From contig NZ_JAGGQB010000004.1 of NCBI RefSeq assembly GCF_018613535.1, positions 124,001-188,000 on the forward strand: DNA of 64,000 nt, written 5' to 3'. The position numbers and the translations under genes are program-made. The notes under the pieces are model-generated. The model searched no databases and was not told the origin of the DNA. It worked only from the letters and a program-made list of their open reading frames with translations. Position 1 is the stretch's first letter. Every line of letters begins with the position of its first letter. This DNA comes from Bacillus sp. ISL-51 (GTDB lineage Bacteria; Bacillota; Bacilli; Bacillales; Bacillaceae). Positions 17,187 through 24,526 of the stretch are shown in pieces.

Positions 17187-18401
17187 TCAGCTCCATAACT
17201 GCGGCAATTGTGTAAATAATGTATAAACTCCCATAACGGCCATTACCGCAACAACGATGGCGCCGCTAACAGTCAGCCAGATCGGATGCCTATAGTCGCC
17301 GACGATTTTTTTCTTATGTGCGGCAAATAAAATCGTGCCTAAAGCAATCGGCAAAATGAATCCGTTCAGAGATCCGACAAATACAAGAATTTTCGCAGGC
17401 TGTCCGACGGTGATAAAAACGAGTGTTGAAACGATGATAAAGCCGATAATAATACCTCTAGAATGCTTCTCGATTTTCGGAGAAAACGTTTTAAAAAAGG
17501 AAACAGACGTATAAGCAGCTCCGATAACCGATGTAATGGCTGCGGACCACATAATTAATCCGAATATTTTATAACCGACATTTCCTGCCGCAAGCTGGAA
17601 CACTGAAGCAGCGGGGTTATTTTTGTCAATATTCAGTCCTTTCGAAACGACGCCGAGCACGGCAAGAAAAAGAGCGATCCTCATAATAGAAGTAATCAGA
17701 ATTCCCGCTACAGAACTTTTTGTGACCTCGGGAATCGCATCCTTCCCTTTAATCCCGGCATCAAGCAGACGGTGGCCTCCGGCAAACGTGATATAGCCGC
17801 CGACTGTTCCGCCGACAAGCGTGACGATGGCAAGCACGCTGATATGATCGGGCACAAAGGTTTTGGCAATGGCATGGCCGACCGGCGGCGCCGTTGTGAC
17901 AGCCACATATACCGTTAATAAAATCATGATAAACCCAGCGATTTGCGTAAACCGATCCATCGCTTTTCCGGCTTCTTTAATCATAAAAATGAGGACGGCA
18001 ATAACCGCACTGATAACGGCGCCCGTTTCGGGAGAAATGCCGAACAGCACCTGAAGGCCGAGTCCCGCCCCGCCAATATTTCCGATATTAAAAGCAAGGC
18101 CCCCAAGAACGATTATCGTGGCGATGATATAGCCTAACCCGGGGAGCACCATATTTGCGATTTCCTGCCCTCTTTTTCCGGAAACGGCAATAATCCGCCA
18201 TACATTGGTTTGGGCAAATATATCTAAAATAATAGAGATTAAAATGACGAATCCGAAACTGGCCGCCAATGTATTTGTAAAAGTAGCCGTCTGTGTCAGA
18301 AAACCCGGCCCGATCGCTGAAGTTGCCATTAAGAAAGCAGCTCCCATCAGCAATGACCAAGTTCCCGCTTTTTTCACTGCCGGTTGTTTTTTTTGCTCCA
18401 T
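17187..18401 (-). CDS. ycsG: NRAMP-family transporter YcsG
   Basis: 404 residues with about eleven transmembrane helices. The first helix carries SAIGPGFLTQT, like the DPGN-type motif of NRAMP metal transporters but with the metal-ligand Asp/Asn replaced, so metal transport is doubtful. Operon position between pxpA (ycsF) and ycsI suggests it imports an organic substrate such as 5-oxoproline or a related amino acid; this is inference. ATG 18401 with AGGGAGGAAG upstream. Confidence 0.87.
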   Translation of the reverse strand: MEQKKQPAVKKAGTWSLLMGAAFLMATSAIGPGFLTQTATFTNTLAASFGFVILISIILDIFAQTNVWRIIAVSGKRGQEIANMVLPGLGYIIATIIVLGGLAFNIGNIGGAGLGLQVLFGISPETGAVISAVIAVLIFMIKEAGKAMDRFTQIAGFIMILLTVYVAVTTAPPVGHAIAKTFVPDHISVLAIVTLVGGTVGGYITFAGGHRLLDAGIKGKDAIPEVTKSSVAGILITSIMRIALFLAVLGVVSKGLNIDKNNPAASVFQLAAGNVGYKIFGLIMWSAAITSVIGAAYTSVSFFKTFSPKIEKHSRGIIIGFIIVSTLVFITVGQPAKILVFVGSLNGFILPIALGTILFAAHKKKIVGDYRHPIWLTVSGAIVVAVMAVMGVYTLFTQLPQLWS

Positions 18402-18422
18402 GCTGTCTTCCTCCCTCTGTGG

Positions 18423-19187
18423 TCAGTTCTGTGCCAGTGCACTGATATGAATGCCGGCGGCTTGTAATTCTTTTCTGATCGTTTTTGCGAATGTGAGCGC
18501 GTGGGCGCCGTCTCCGTGAATACATACGGTGTCGGCCTGCAGGCGCACAGCTTGTCCCTGCTGGGAAGTTACGGTTCCGTCTTTGACCATTTGAATGACT
18601 TGCTGCACGGCTTTTGAATCATCCTGAATTAACGCGACCGGCTGTGAGCGCGGCGTCAGTGTGCCGTCCGCTTGATAGGTGCGGTCCGCAAATACTTCAC
18701 TTGCCGTCTGAAGCCCGATCTGTTCTCCAGCTTTAATCAATTCGCTCCCGGCAAGCCCAAAAAGAATGAGCTCCGGATCAAAGCGGTATACGGCTTTGGC
18801 GATTGCTTCTGAAAGCTTTTGATCGACCGCCGCCATATTGTATAAGGCTCCGTGCGGCTTTACATGCTGCAGGCTGAGTCCTTCGGCTTTTAAAAATCCT
18901 GACAGCGCGCCGATCTGATACATTGTCATATCGTACGCTTCGTCCGGAGAAATTGCGATCGGCCTCCGACCGAACCCTTGAAGATCAGGAAGCCCGGGAT
19001 GAGCGCCGATTTTCACGCCCTTGCCGGCTGCAAGCGCCACCGTTTTGCGCATGACGCCGGGGTCTCCCGCATGAAACCCGCAGGCGATGTTCGCAGATGT
19101 GACAAATTCCAGAATATCTTCATCGAGCCCGATCCGATAAGCGCCGAAGCTTTCTCCTAAATCACAATTGACGTCAATCTGAAACAT
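18423..19187 (-). CDS. pxpA: 5-oxoprolinase subunit A (LamB/YcsF family)
   Basis: 254 residues of the LamB/YcsF family, starting [20 protein letters not shown] and containing the conserved [23 protein letters not shown] and VKPHGALYN motifs. With KipI (PxpB) and KipA (PxpC) it cleaves 5-oxoproline to glutamate using ATP. First gene of a six-gene operon; ATG 19187 has GGGAGGGA upstream. A TnrA-like box and a KipR-type palindrome lie in the leader, matching induction by nitrogen limitation and repression by KipR known for B. subtilis. Confidence 0.92.
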   Translation of the reverse strand: MFQIDVNCDLGESFGAYRIGLDEDILEFVTSANIACGFHAGDPGVMRKTVALAAGKGVKIGAHPGLPDLQGFGRRPIAISPDEAYDMTMYQIGALSGFLKAEGLSLQHVKPHGALYNMAAVDQKLSEAIAKAVYRFDPELILFGLAGSELIKAGEQIGLQTASEVFADRTYQADGTLTPRSQPVALIQDDSKAVQQVIQMVKDGTVTSQQGQAVRLQADTVCIHGDGAHALTFAKTIRKELQAAGIHISALAQN

Positions 19188-19238
19188 AAAATCCCTCCCG
19201 CTATAATGAAAACGCTTTATTATATTATTATTCCGTTA

Positions 19239-19258
19239 TTCGGAATAACTATTCCGAA
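19239..19258. promoter_or_regulatory. Probable KipR operator palindrome
   Basis: TTCGGAATA-AC-TATTCCGAA is a perfect 9-bp inverted repeat. It begins about 11 bp past the predicted transcription start of the ycsF-kip operon. IclR-type repressors use palindromes of this size, and kipR is the last gene of the operon. Confidence 0.65.
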
Positions 19259-19275
19259 TTATTGGACTTCTTCTT

Positions 19276-19281
19276 ATTATA
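19276..19281 (-). promoter_or_regulatory. -10 element of the ycsF-kip operon promoter
   Basis: A perfect TATAAT on the reverse strand (19281-19276) with no acceptable -35 at the normal distance, as expected for an activator-dependent promoter; the TnrA-like box at 19310-19326 would supply activation. Predicted start near 19269. Confidence 0.55.
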
Positions 19282-19309
19282 ACAATTCTCACGGCTTTGA
19301 ACATCGTTT

Positions 19310-19326
19310 TGTCAGAAAACCTACCA
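19310..19326. promoter_or_regulatory. TnrA box of the ycsF-kip operon
   Basis: TGTCAGAAAACCTACCA matches TGTNANAWWWTMTNACA with two mismatches. Its centre is about 49 bp upstream of the predicted start, the position typical of TnrA-activated promoters. The kip operon is a known TnrA target in B. subtilis. Confidence 0.65.
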
Positions 19327-19344
19327 TGGACCTAGCCGGCATAA

Positions 19345-19378
19345 AAAAAGAGAGCCTCACTGGTGAGACTCTCTTTTC
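19345..19378 (-). terminator. Rho-independent terminator after ycsE
   Basis: Stem AGAGAGTCTCACC/GGTGAGGCTCTCT (one G-T type mismatch) followed on the reverse strand by TTTTTTTATG, just after the ycsE stop codon. Confidence 0.85.
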
Positions 19379-19381
19379 TGC

Positions 19382-20131
19382 TTATAGCACCCAATGCCGG
19401 ATCGCTTTGGCAACGCCGTTTTCTGTGTTGATATCGGTCACCCAGTCTGCGGTTTCTTTGACGATGTCCTGGGCATTTCCCATCGCGACGCCGACACCCG
19501 CTTTTTCAATCATGGCAATGTCATTCAGGCTGTCGCCCATGGCCATGACATTTTCCATCGTGAAGCCGAGTTTTTCCGATACCTTCGCCAGTGCCGCCGC
19601 CTTGTTAATGCCGAGGGCGTTCACTTCGATATTTGTCGGGCTGGAGTTGGTGATTTCAAGCTCTTTGTTTTTTTTCAGCTCATTCAGCACTTCATTCCGA
19701 ACCTCGTCATCCTCAATGTCAAAACCGAATTTGAGCCACTGGTGATCCGTAATCGTTTCAGGGAATTCCCCTCTCCACACTTTGTCCACAGTAGAGGCCC
19801 AAAAATTCGTGTTGTGCTTATTTCTCAAATCCCACATTTGCTGAATATGATCCGTATGGAGAAGCTTGCGCTCAATCAATTGAAAGTTTGAATCCCAGAT
19901 TTCGCTGCCGTTTGCCGTAATTAAAAAGGATGACAGCTCAAGAGACTCAGCCAGCTCACGGCACGTCATCAAGGTCCGGCCGGTGCTGATGACCACGTGA
20001 ACGCCTTTTGCCTCCGCTTCCTTGATTGCCCGCCGGTTTTCCTCCGGAATGAGCTGCTCGTCATTCAGCAGTGTTCCGTCCATATCTATCGCAATCAGTT
20101 TGATATCTGCGTCTTCTCTTTGTATCGGCAT
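19382..20131 (-). CDS. ycsE: HAD phosphatase YcsE, riboflavin pathway
   Basis: 249 residues of the HAD superfamily (Cof-type, C2B cap). Motif I is IAIDMDGTLLND, motif II VISTGRT, motif III the Lys of GINKAAAL and motif IV MGDSLNDIAMI. B. subtilis YcsE dephosphorylates 5-amino-6-ribitylamino-uracil 5'-phosphate, a step of riboflavin synthesis, and probably other sugar phosphates. Start at ATG 20131; the family usually begins near the IKLIAIDMDG strand, so a slightly later start cannot be excluded. Confidence 0.9.
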   Translation of the reverse strand: MPIQREDADIKLIAIDMDGTLLNDEQLIPEENRRAIKEAEAKGVHVVISTGRTLMTCRELAESLELSSFLITANGSEIWDSNFQLIERKLLHTDHIQQMWDLRNKHNTNFWASTVDKVWRGEFPETITDHQWLKFGFDIEDDEVRNEVLNELKKNKELEITNSSPTNIEVNALGINKAAALAKVSEKLGFTMENVMAMGDSLNDIAMIEKAGVGVAMGNAQDIVKETADWVTDINTENGVAKAIRHWVL

Positions 20132-20259
20132 ATATGTACCTCACTTTTTATAATGTAGTCGTCTCTATTTTAATACATAATACCCACGCAGACAAAAACC
20201 CGCTCCCTGACGTTTGGCGAGGGCGCCGTTGAGGAAAACAAATGGTGAGGTGATGTTGG

Positions 20260-20424
20260 ATGAAAGAAAGAAAGCAGAAAAACAAAGTAAATGAAAATCC
20301 TGAACATCATGACTTAACAGATCCGATTCCGCTGGAAGAGCTGAAAGAAAACGCCAACGATGAAAAACACAAGCACGATCAGCGGGACAATTCACAAAGC
20401 GAACGAGATTACGATACAAAATAA
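20260..20424 (+). CDS. Small, highly charged hypothetical protein (54 aa)
   Basis: An ORF of 54 codons starting MKERKQKNKVNENPEHHDLT and ending ERDYDTK. It is almost entirely hydrophilic, rich in Lys, Glu, Asp, Asn and His, with no Cys or Trp. GGTGAGGTG precedes the ATG by about 7 bp, and a textbook plus-strand terminator follows, so it looks expressed. CATAATA at 20176-20182 resembles the -10 of forespore (SigF/SigG) promoters. I recall a gene named yczO near this place in B. subtilis but cannot confirm that this is it. Confidence 0.7.
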   Translation: MKERKQKNKVNENPEHHDLTDPIPLEELKENANDEKHKHDQRDNSQSERDYDTK

Positions 20425-20441
20425 CAGGCTTGACGCAGTCA

Positions 20442-20477
20442 GCCGCTGTCCTTTTGGACAGCGGCATCCTATTTTTT
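20442..20477 (+). terminator. Rho-independent terminator of the 54-aa gene
   Basis: Perfect 10-bp stem GCCGCTGTCC/GGACAGCGGC with a TTTT loop, followed by ATCCTATTTTTT on the plus strand. It overlaps the 3' end of the convergent ycsD. Confidence 0.88.
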
Positions 20478-20870
20478 CTGCGATTCAATAAAAATACTGA
20501 TCTCCGCTTCCGCGACAGGCTTCCCGTCCACAGACGCTTTCGCCTGTCCGAACACAAAACCGCGTCTGCTCCGCGTGACTTCGAAAAAAAGGTCCAGACG
20601 GTCTCCGGGCACAGCGGCACCTAATCTTTCCGCTTTCTTCACCGCAGACAGCAGGCCGAGGCTGTTTTCACCTGTAATTCCGGCGTATGCAGCGGTTTGA
20701 GCCAATGCTTCAATCACGAGCGAAAACGGCATTTCCCTTTGTGACTCCGTAATAAACCAGTCATTTTCGCTGACGAGCTTATATGCCGCCGCACGTTTTC
20801 CGGGTTCACTTTCCTTTGCGCCGTCAATCAGCAGGAACGGATAGCGATGGGGCAAAAGCTTCTGATTCAT
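20469..20870 (-). CDS. ycsD: FabZ-like hotdog-fold dehydratase YcsD
   Basis: 133 residues with the hotdog fold of beta-hydroxyacyl-ACP dehydratases: LLPHRYPFLLIDG carries the catalytic His and MPFSLVIEALAQTAA the helix that in FabZ holds the active-site Glu. The real FabZ of bacilli is encoded elsewhere, so YcsD is a paralogue of unknown substrate. ATG 20870 behind GAGGAAAC is chosen; a 44-codon in-frame extension upstream overlaps the divergent gene and is not homologous. Confidence 0.85.
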   Translation of the reverse strand: MNQKLLPHRYPFLLIDGAKESEPGKRAAAYKLVSENDWFITESQREMPFSLVIEALAQTAAYAGITGENSLGLLSAVKKAERLGAAVPGDRLDLFFEVTRSRRGFVFGQAKASVDGKPVAEAEISIFIESQKK

Positions 20871-20945
20871 AGTTTCCTCATCCCTTTCTCCATTATTATA
20901 ACGCCGATAGGATATAACGGAAAAGAGATTGAAAGGGTGATATTG

Positions 20946-21291
20946 ATGGCTGCGAAGCCGCTCGTGATACTGATTCATGAAATATACGGAAAGAATGCCC
21001 ATATGAAAAAAATGGCCCGGCTGGTCAGAAAGGCGGGCTTTGAGGTGATCACGCCGATTCTTCTCGAAGAGCGGGAGGTATATGATTTAGAAGAGGAAAA
21101 AACGGCATATCACCGGTTTGTAAAGAACCGCCAGCTCGAAAAGGCGTTTCCGGGTGTATCAGTTCAAGGGCAGACACGGCTTTGCTAATCCGGATTCAGT
21201 TCATTTCAATAAACAGCTTTTTCTCGAAACGCTGTCTGTCATCGCTGATGAGGCAGCGATGCCCCTGTCCTTGACTGACGGCCGGATATAA
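20946..21291 (+). pseudogene. Remnant of a dienelactone hydrolase-family gene
   Basis: From ATG 20946 (behind AAAGGGTGA) the frame codes for MAAKPLVILIHEIYGKNAH, the start of an alpha/beta hydrolase of the dienelactone hydrolase family, for about 70 residues, then runs into a stop at 21186-21188. In another frame the DNA continues as VYQFKGRHGFANPDSVHFNK down to a TAA at 21289-21291, the family's C-terminal part with the catalytic His of GRHGF. The middle with the nucleophile (G-x-C-x-G) is missing. The gene therefore suffered an internal deletion that also changed frame. Confidence 0.8.
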
Positions 21292-21295
21292 ACAA

Positions 21296-21326
21296 CTCCG
21301 CGTCCCGATGACGCGGAGCTTTTTTT
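21296..21326 (+). terminator. Rho-independent terminator between the hydrolase remnant and mtlD
   Basis: Perfect 9-bp stem CTCCGCGTC/GACGCGGAG followed by CTTTTTTT on the plus strand. It also follows mtlD on the reverse strand, with a weaker T-run. Confidence 0.85.
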
Positions 21327-22446
21327 ACTGATTTAATTTTTTCAGCACGATGCCGTGCAGCGGTTCATGCGGCTGAATACCGCAGACGTCTTGAAGCACG
21401 CCGCTCGTGCCTTTCTCTGCTATAAGCTTTTGCAGTTCGGCGGCCTCCGGATCGTCCTTATAGTCGAAACGCAGGGCGGCGGCAATGCCTTCTGCCAGAG
21501 CGTTCGGCTCTTTAATTTTTTTGGCCGGTCCTGCTAATCTATCATTCGGCCCAAGCTTTCTGAGCGGAGATCTGGCTACTCTCGTCACATCATCAGTGAT
21601 GTACTCGTTTTCGAAGCGGCCGATAATTTTCTTAATGTATTGCTCATGATCGGTTTGCTTGAAGCCATAGGTTTTCACCAGGTATTCGCCCGTTTCTGAA
21701 AGGGCGGCGTGAACGACACGGCGGATTTCAGGGTGATCGATCGCATCTTTTACGGTCTTTAATCCGCGCTGATAGCCGACATACGCCGTGACCGCGTGGC
21801 CCGTATTGACGGTATAGAGCTTTCGTTCAATGAACGGCGTGAGATCCTCAACGAACAATGCCCCGTCAATCACCGGCGGTTCGCCTTTAAAACCTGTTCT
21901 GTCTATGACCCATTCGAAAAACGGCTCAACTGATACCTTCAGCGGGTCCTCATGATGCTGAATCGGCACGATCCGATCCACCGCAGAATCCGGGAAACCG
22001 ACCGTCCGGCTCAATTTTTCCTGCTCAGCTTCCGTTAAATGCCCATAAACTTCTTTTTTCAAAAAGCTGCTTCCGCCGATCATATTTTCGCAGGCAATGA
22101 TGTTAAGAGGCTGAAAGGCTGTTCTGCGCTTTAATCCTTCCGCGATAGACGGGGCGATGAATTTCAGCACGCCCGGCCCCACCGCTGTCGTAATGATGGC
22201 CGCGTCATTGATCAGTCTGTACAGCTCTTCCTCTTGAACTGCGCTGTTGATGGCTGAAACCGGGCCGATTTTTTCCGTTTTTTTCCCGCCGTCGGCAAGC
22301 TCAACTGTGTATTCCCGCTTTTCATTCAGAAGGCTGACTATCGACTCGTTGACATCGGCGAATACGACCTCATAGCCGGATTGATGGAGCAGGGCGCCGA
22401 TAAAGCCCCGCCCGATGTTTCCCGCTCCGAAATGAAGGGCAATCAT
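21325..22446 (-). CDS. mtlD: Mannitol-1-phosphate 5-dehydrogenase MtlD
   Basis: 373 residues of the polyol-specific long-chain dehydrogenase family. The N-terminal NAD-binding motif is ALHFGAGNIGRGFIG and the active site lies in KLYTVNTGHAVTAYVGY. It oxidises mannitol 1-phosphate, delivered by MtlA/MtlF, to fructose 6-phosphate. Last gene of mtlA-mtlF-mtlD; it starts one base after the mtlF stop codon, which suggests translational coupling. Confidence 0.96.
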   Translation of the reverse strand: MIALHFGAGNIGRGFIGALLHQSGYEVVFADVNESIVSLLNEKREYTVELADGGKKTEKIGPVSAINSAVQEEELYRLINDAAIITTAVGPGVLKFIAPSIAEGLKRRTAFQPLNIIACENMIGGSSFLKKEVYGHLTEAEQEKLSRTVGFPDSAVDRIVPIQHHEDPLKVSVEPFFEWVIDRTGFKGEPPVIDGALFVEDLTPFIERKLYTVNTGHAVTAYVGYQRGLKTVKDAIDHPEIRRVVHAALSETGEYLVKTYGFKQTDHEQYIKKIIGRFENEYITDDVTRVARSPLRKLGPNDRLAGPAKKIKEPNALAEGIAAALRFDYKDDPEAAELQKLIAEKGTSGVLQDVCGIQPHEPLHGIVLKKLNQ

Positions 22447-22447
22447 G

Positions 22448-22879
22448 TCAGTTCACCTCGCTGAAAATAGCGGCCAGTTCTTCTTCCGTTTTTGCATTGA
22501 TCAGCCGTTCGATGTTTTCTTCTTCTGAACAAACAATGGCGATGTTTGACAAAATGTCTAAGTGTTCATTGTTTTTTCCGGCGATGCCGAAGACAACCTT
22601 CGCTGTATTGCCTTCTCCGTACTCGACGCCGTCAGGAATCTGAATGACGGAGATGCCTGAATGAAGAACGTCCTCCTTCGCATCCTCTGTGCCGTGGGGA
22701 ATGGCGATGAAGTTCCCCATGAAGGTGGAAGACGTTTCTTCCCGTTCGAACATTTTTGCCACGTAGCCGTCTTTCACATAGCCGTTATCAATCAGCGTCT
22801 GTCCCGCTAACCGGATTGCGTCCTCTTTTGATTTTACCGTTTGATTCAGTTTGATATTTGCTTTAGCTAATACTTCCAT
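22448..22879 (-). CDS. mtlF: PTS mannitol-specific EIIA component MtlF
   Basis: 143 residues of the EIIA fructose/mannitol family. The phosphorylated His is in FIAIPHGTEDAK (about residue 60). It takes phosphate from HPr and passes it to the EIIB domain of MtlA; in B. subtilis it also signals to the EIIB-like part of MtlR. ATG 22879, 26 bp after mtlA. Confidence 0.95.
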   Translation of the reverse strand: MEVLAKANIKLNQTVKSKEDAIRLAGQTLIDNGYVKDGYVAKMFEREETSSTFMGNFIAIPHGTEDAKEDVLHSGISVIQIPDGVEYGEGNTAKVVFGIAGKNNEHLDILSNIAIVCSEEENIERLINAKTEEELAAIFSEVN

Positions 22880-22905
22880 GATGGGCTATCCCTCTTTCTG
22901 TTTGA

Positions 22906-24342
22906 TTAGTTTTTAAGCTTTTCAATCAGTTCATCGTATTTCGGACTGTTTAAGAAATTATCAACCGAGATGTGCACCGCTTGCGGCAGCTTGGCTTTCG
23001 CCCGATCTGTCAGATCCTTGTGCGTAATGACGACATCCGCATCATTTGGCAGGTTATTGATCGACGTATTCGTGACATCAATGTCCAGTTCTGCTTTTTT
23101 CACTTTATTCCTTAAAATGGAGGCGCCCATTGCGCTCGATCCCATTCCTGCATCACAAGCGAAGATAATGCGGCTGACTTGTTCAGCAGAAATGTCGGCA
23201 GGCTGTTCAGCCGGCTCTTCCTCTTTGTCCGCCAGCGCGGCCGCTGCCTCGCTTTTCTTCCCTTTCATCTCCTGCATTTTTTCCGCAGCGGCTGTGAGAT
23301 CTTCCTCACCCGCTTTTGACGATTTCAGAATAAGCGCAGATACGATAAACGATACGGCTGCTGCGACAATGACGCCTGCAAGCACGCCGAAATAGCTTCC
23401 TCTAGGAGTCATCGCCATAATGGCGATGATGCTGCCCGGTGATGATGCCGCAACAAGGCCCGCATTGAAGATCGAGAATGTCAGCAGTCCGCTTGCTCCT
23501 CCGGCAATCGCCGCAAGGATCAGCATCGGCTTCATTAAAATGTACGGGAAGTAAATCTCATGAATCCCCCCGAAGAAATGAATGATCGCCGCTCCCGGAG
23601 CAGTGGATTTTGAAGAGCCTTTTCCAAAGAACATGTATGCCAGTAAAATTCCGAGTCCCGGTCCTGGGTTCGCTTCAACTAAAAACAGAATGGATTTTCC
23701 TGTTTTCGCGGCCTGTTCGATTCCGATCGGACTTAAAATACCGTGGTTGATCGCGTTATTCAGGAACAGTACCTTTGCCGGTTCAACGAAAACGCTTGCA
23801 ATCGGAAGCAAATTCGCGTGAACAATCACTTCCACGCCGGCTGCCAGCACTTTATTCAGAGACAGAACGACAGGGCCGATCGCATAAAACGCGATAATCG
23901 TGAGCACCGCTCCGATAATGCCGGCCGTAAAGTTGTTGATCAGCATTTCAAAGCCTTGTCTGACTTTATCCTTAAATAAACGGTCTATTTGTTTAATGAG
24001 ATATCCGCCGAGCGGGCCCATAATCATTGCGCCTAAAAACATCGGGATGTCTGAACCGACAATGACCCCAATGGCTGCCGTCGCGCCGACGACTCCCCCG
24101 CGGTGGTCGTAAATCATTTTTCCGCCTGTATATGCGATTAAAAGCGGCAGCAGATACGTAATCATCGGATTGACCAATGTGTTCAGCTGCGCATTCGGAA
24201 CCCATCCCGCCGGAATAAACAGCGCCGTGATAATTCCCCACGCGATAAACGCACCGATGTTCGGCATAATCATTCCGCTTAAGTAACTGCCGAACCGCTG
24301 AATCTTAACCTTTACGCCTGATTGCTGCTGTTCTTGCTGCAT
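22906..24342 (-). CDS. mtlA: PTS mannitol-specific EIICB permease MtlA
   Basis: 478 residues. An EIIC membrane domain (about 15-345; IMPNIGAFIAWGIITALF, HFFGGIHEIYFPYI near the substrate site) is joined by an Ala/Glu-rich linker (about 350-385) to an EIIB domain with the phosphorylated Cys in IFACDAGMGSSAMGAS. It imports and phosphorylates mannitol. ATG 24342 behind GGGAGGGAA gives exactly the B. subtilis length; an in-frame extension of 11 codons is not needed. Controlled by the promoter, cre, MtlR box and 5' hairpin annotated upstream. Confidence 0.96.
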   Translation of the reverse strand: MQQEQQQSGVKVKIQRFGSYLSGMIMPNIGAFIAWGIITALFIPAGWVPNAQLNTLVNPMITYLLPLLIAYTGGKMIYDHRGGVVGATAAIGVIVGSDIPMFLGAMIMGPLGGYLIKQIDRLFKDKVRQGFEMLINNFTAGIIGAVLTIIAFYAIGPVVLSLNKVLAAGVEVIVHANLLPIASVFVEPAKVLFLNNAINHGILSPIGIEQAAKTGKSILFLVEANPGPGLGILLAYMFFGKGSSKSTAPGAAIIHFFGGIHEIYFPYILMKPMLILAAIAGGASGLLTFSIFNAGLVAASSPGSIIAIMAMTPRGSYFGVLAGVIVAAAVSFIVSALILKSSKAGEEDLTAAAEKMQEMKGKKSEAAAALADKEEEPAEQPADISAEQVSRIIFACDAGMGSSAMGASILRNKVKKAELDIDVTNTSINNLPNDADVVITHKDLTDRAKAKLPQAVHISVDNFLNSPKYDELIEKLKN

Positions 24343-24380
24343 GTATATTCCCTCCCTGTTTTGCTGTCTGATCATGAAAT

Positions 24381-24417
24381 AAAAAAAGACACGGGGGACT
24401 GGTTTCTCCCCTGTGTC
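24381..24417 (-). terminator. Terminator-like hairpin at the 5' end of the mtlA message
   Basis: Reverse strand AAGACACAGGGG, loop AGAAACCAGT, CCCCCGTGTCTT followed by TTTTTATTTC. The predicted mtlA start (near 24414) falls inside the left arm, so the message would begin with ACAGGGG and fold this hairpin at once. It may stabilise the mRNA, attenuate transcription, or stop read-through from the right. Confidence 0.7.
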
Positions 24418-24420
24418 TTC

Positions 24421-24449
24421 ATCATAAAACGCTTACAATCCCTATTCAA
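24421..24449 (-). promoter_or_regulatory. SigA promoter of mtlAFD
   Basis: TTGAAT (24449-24444), 17-base spacer, TATGAT (24426-24421) on the reverse strand; same -35 and spacing as the mtlR promoter. Confidence 0.7.
24424..24437. promoter_or_regulatory. CcpA cre site in the mtlA promoter
   Basis: TGTAAGCGTTTTAT on the reverse strand matches TGWAANCGNTNWCA at 12 of 14 positions and covers the promoter spacer and the start of the -10, as at mtlR. Confidence 0.65.
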
Positions 24450-24467
24450 TGAAAAGTAAAGGGGAGT

Positions 24468-24488
24468 TTGGCACATAGACTGTGACAA
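24468..24488. promoter_or_regulatory. MtlR box of mtlAFD
   Basis: TTGGCACA-N5-TGTGACAA, an inverted repeat with one mismatched pair, centred about 64 bp upstream of the predicted mtlA start. This agrees with the known position of MtlR binding in B. subtilis. Confidence 0.75.
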
Positions 24489-24497
24489 ATTTTTAAA

Positions 24498-24526
24498 TAA
24501 AAAAAGACACCTGTTGTTCAGGTGCC
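24498..24526 (-). terminator. Rho-independent terminator after the zinc-ribbon gene
   Basis: Stem GGCACCTG/CAGGTGTC followed by TTTTTTTATTT on the reverse strand, directly after the stop codon of the gene at 24527-24868. Confidence 0.87.

Noticed and set aside
19207-19220. TGAAAACGCTTTAT, a cre-like sequence before ycsF
   Set aside because: It matches the cre core but lies only about 20 bp before the start codon, past the promoter; the TnrA and KipR sites explain regulation better. Possible but too weak to annotate.
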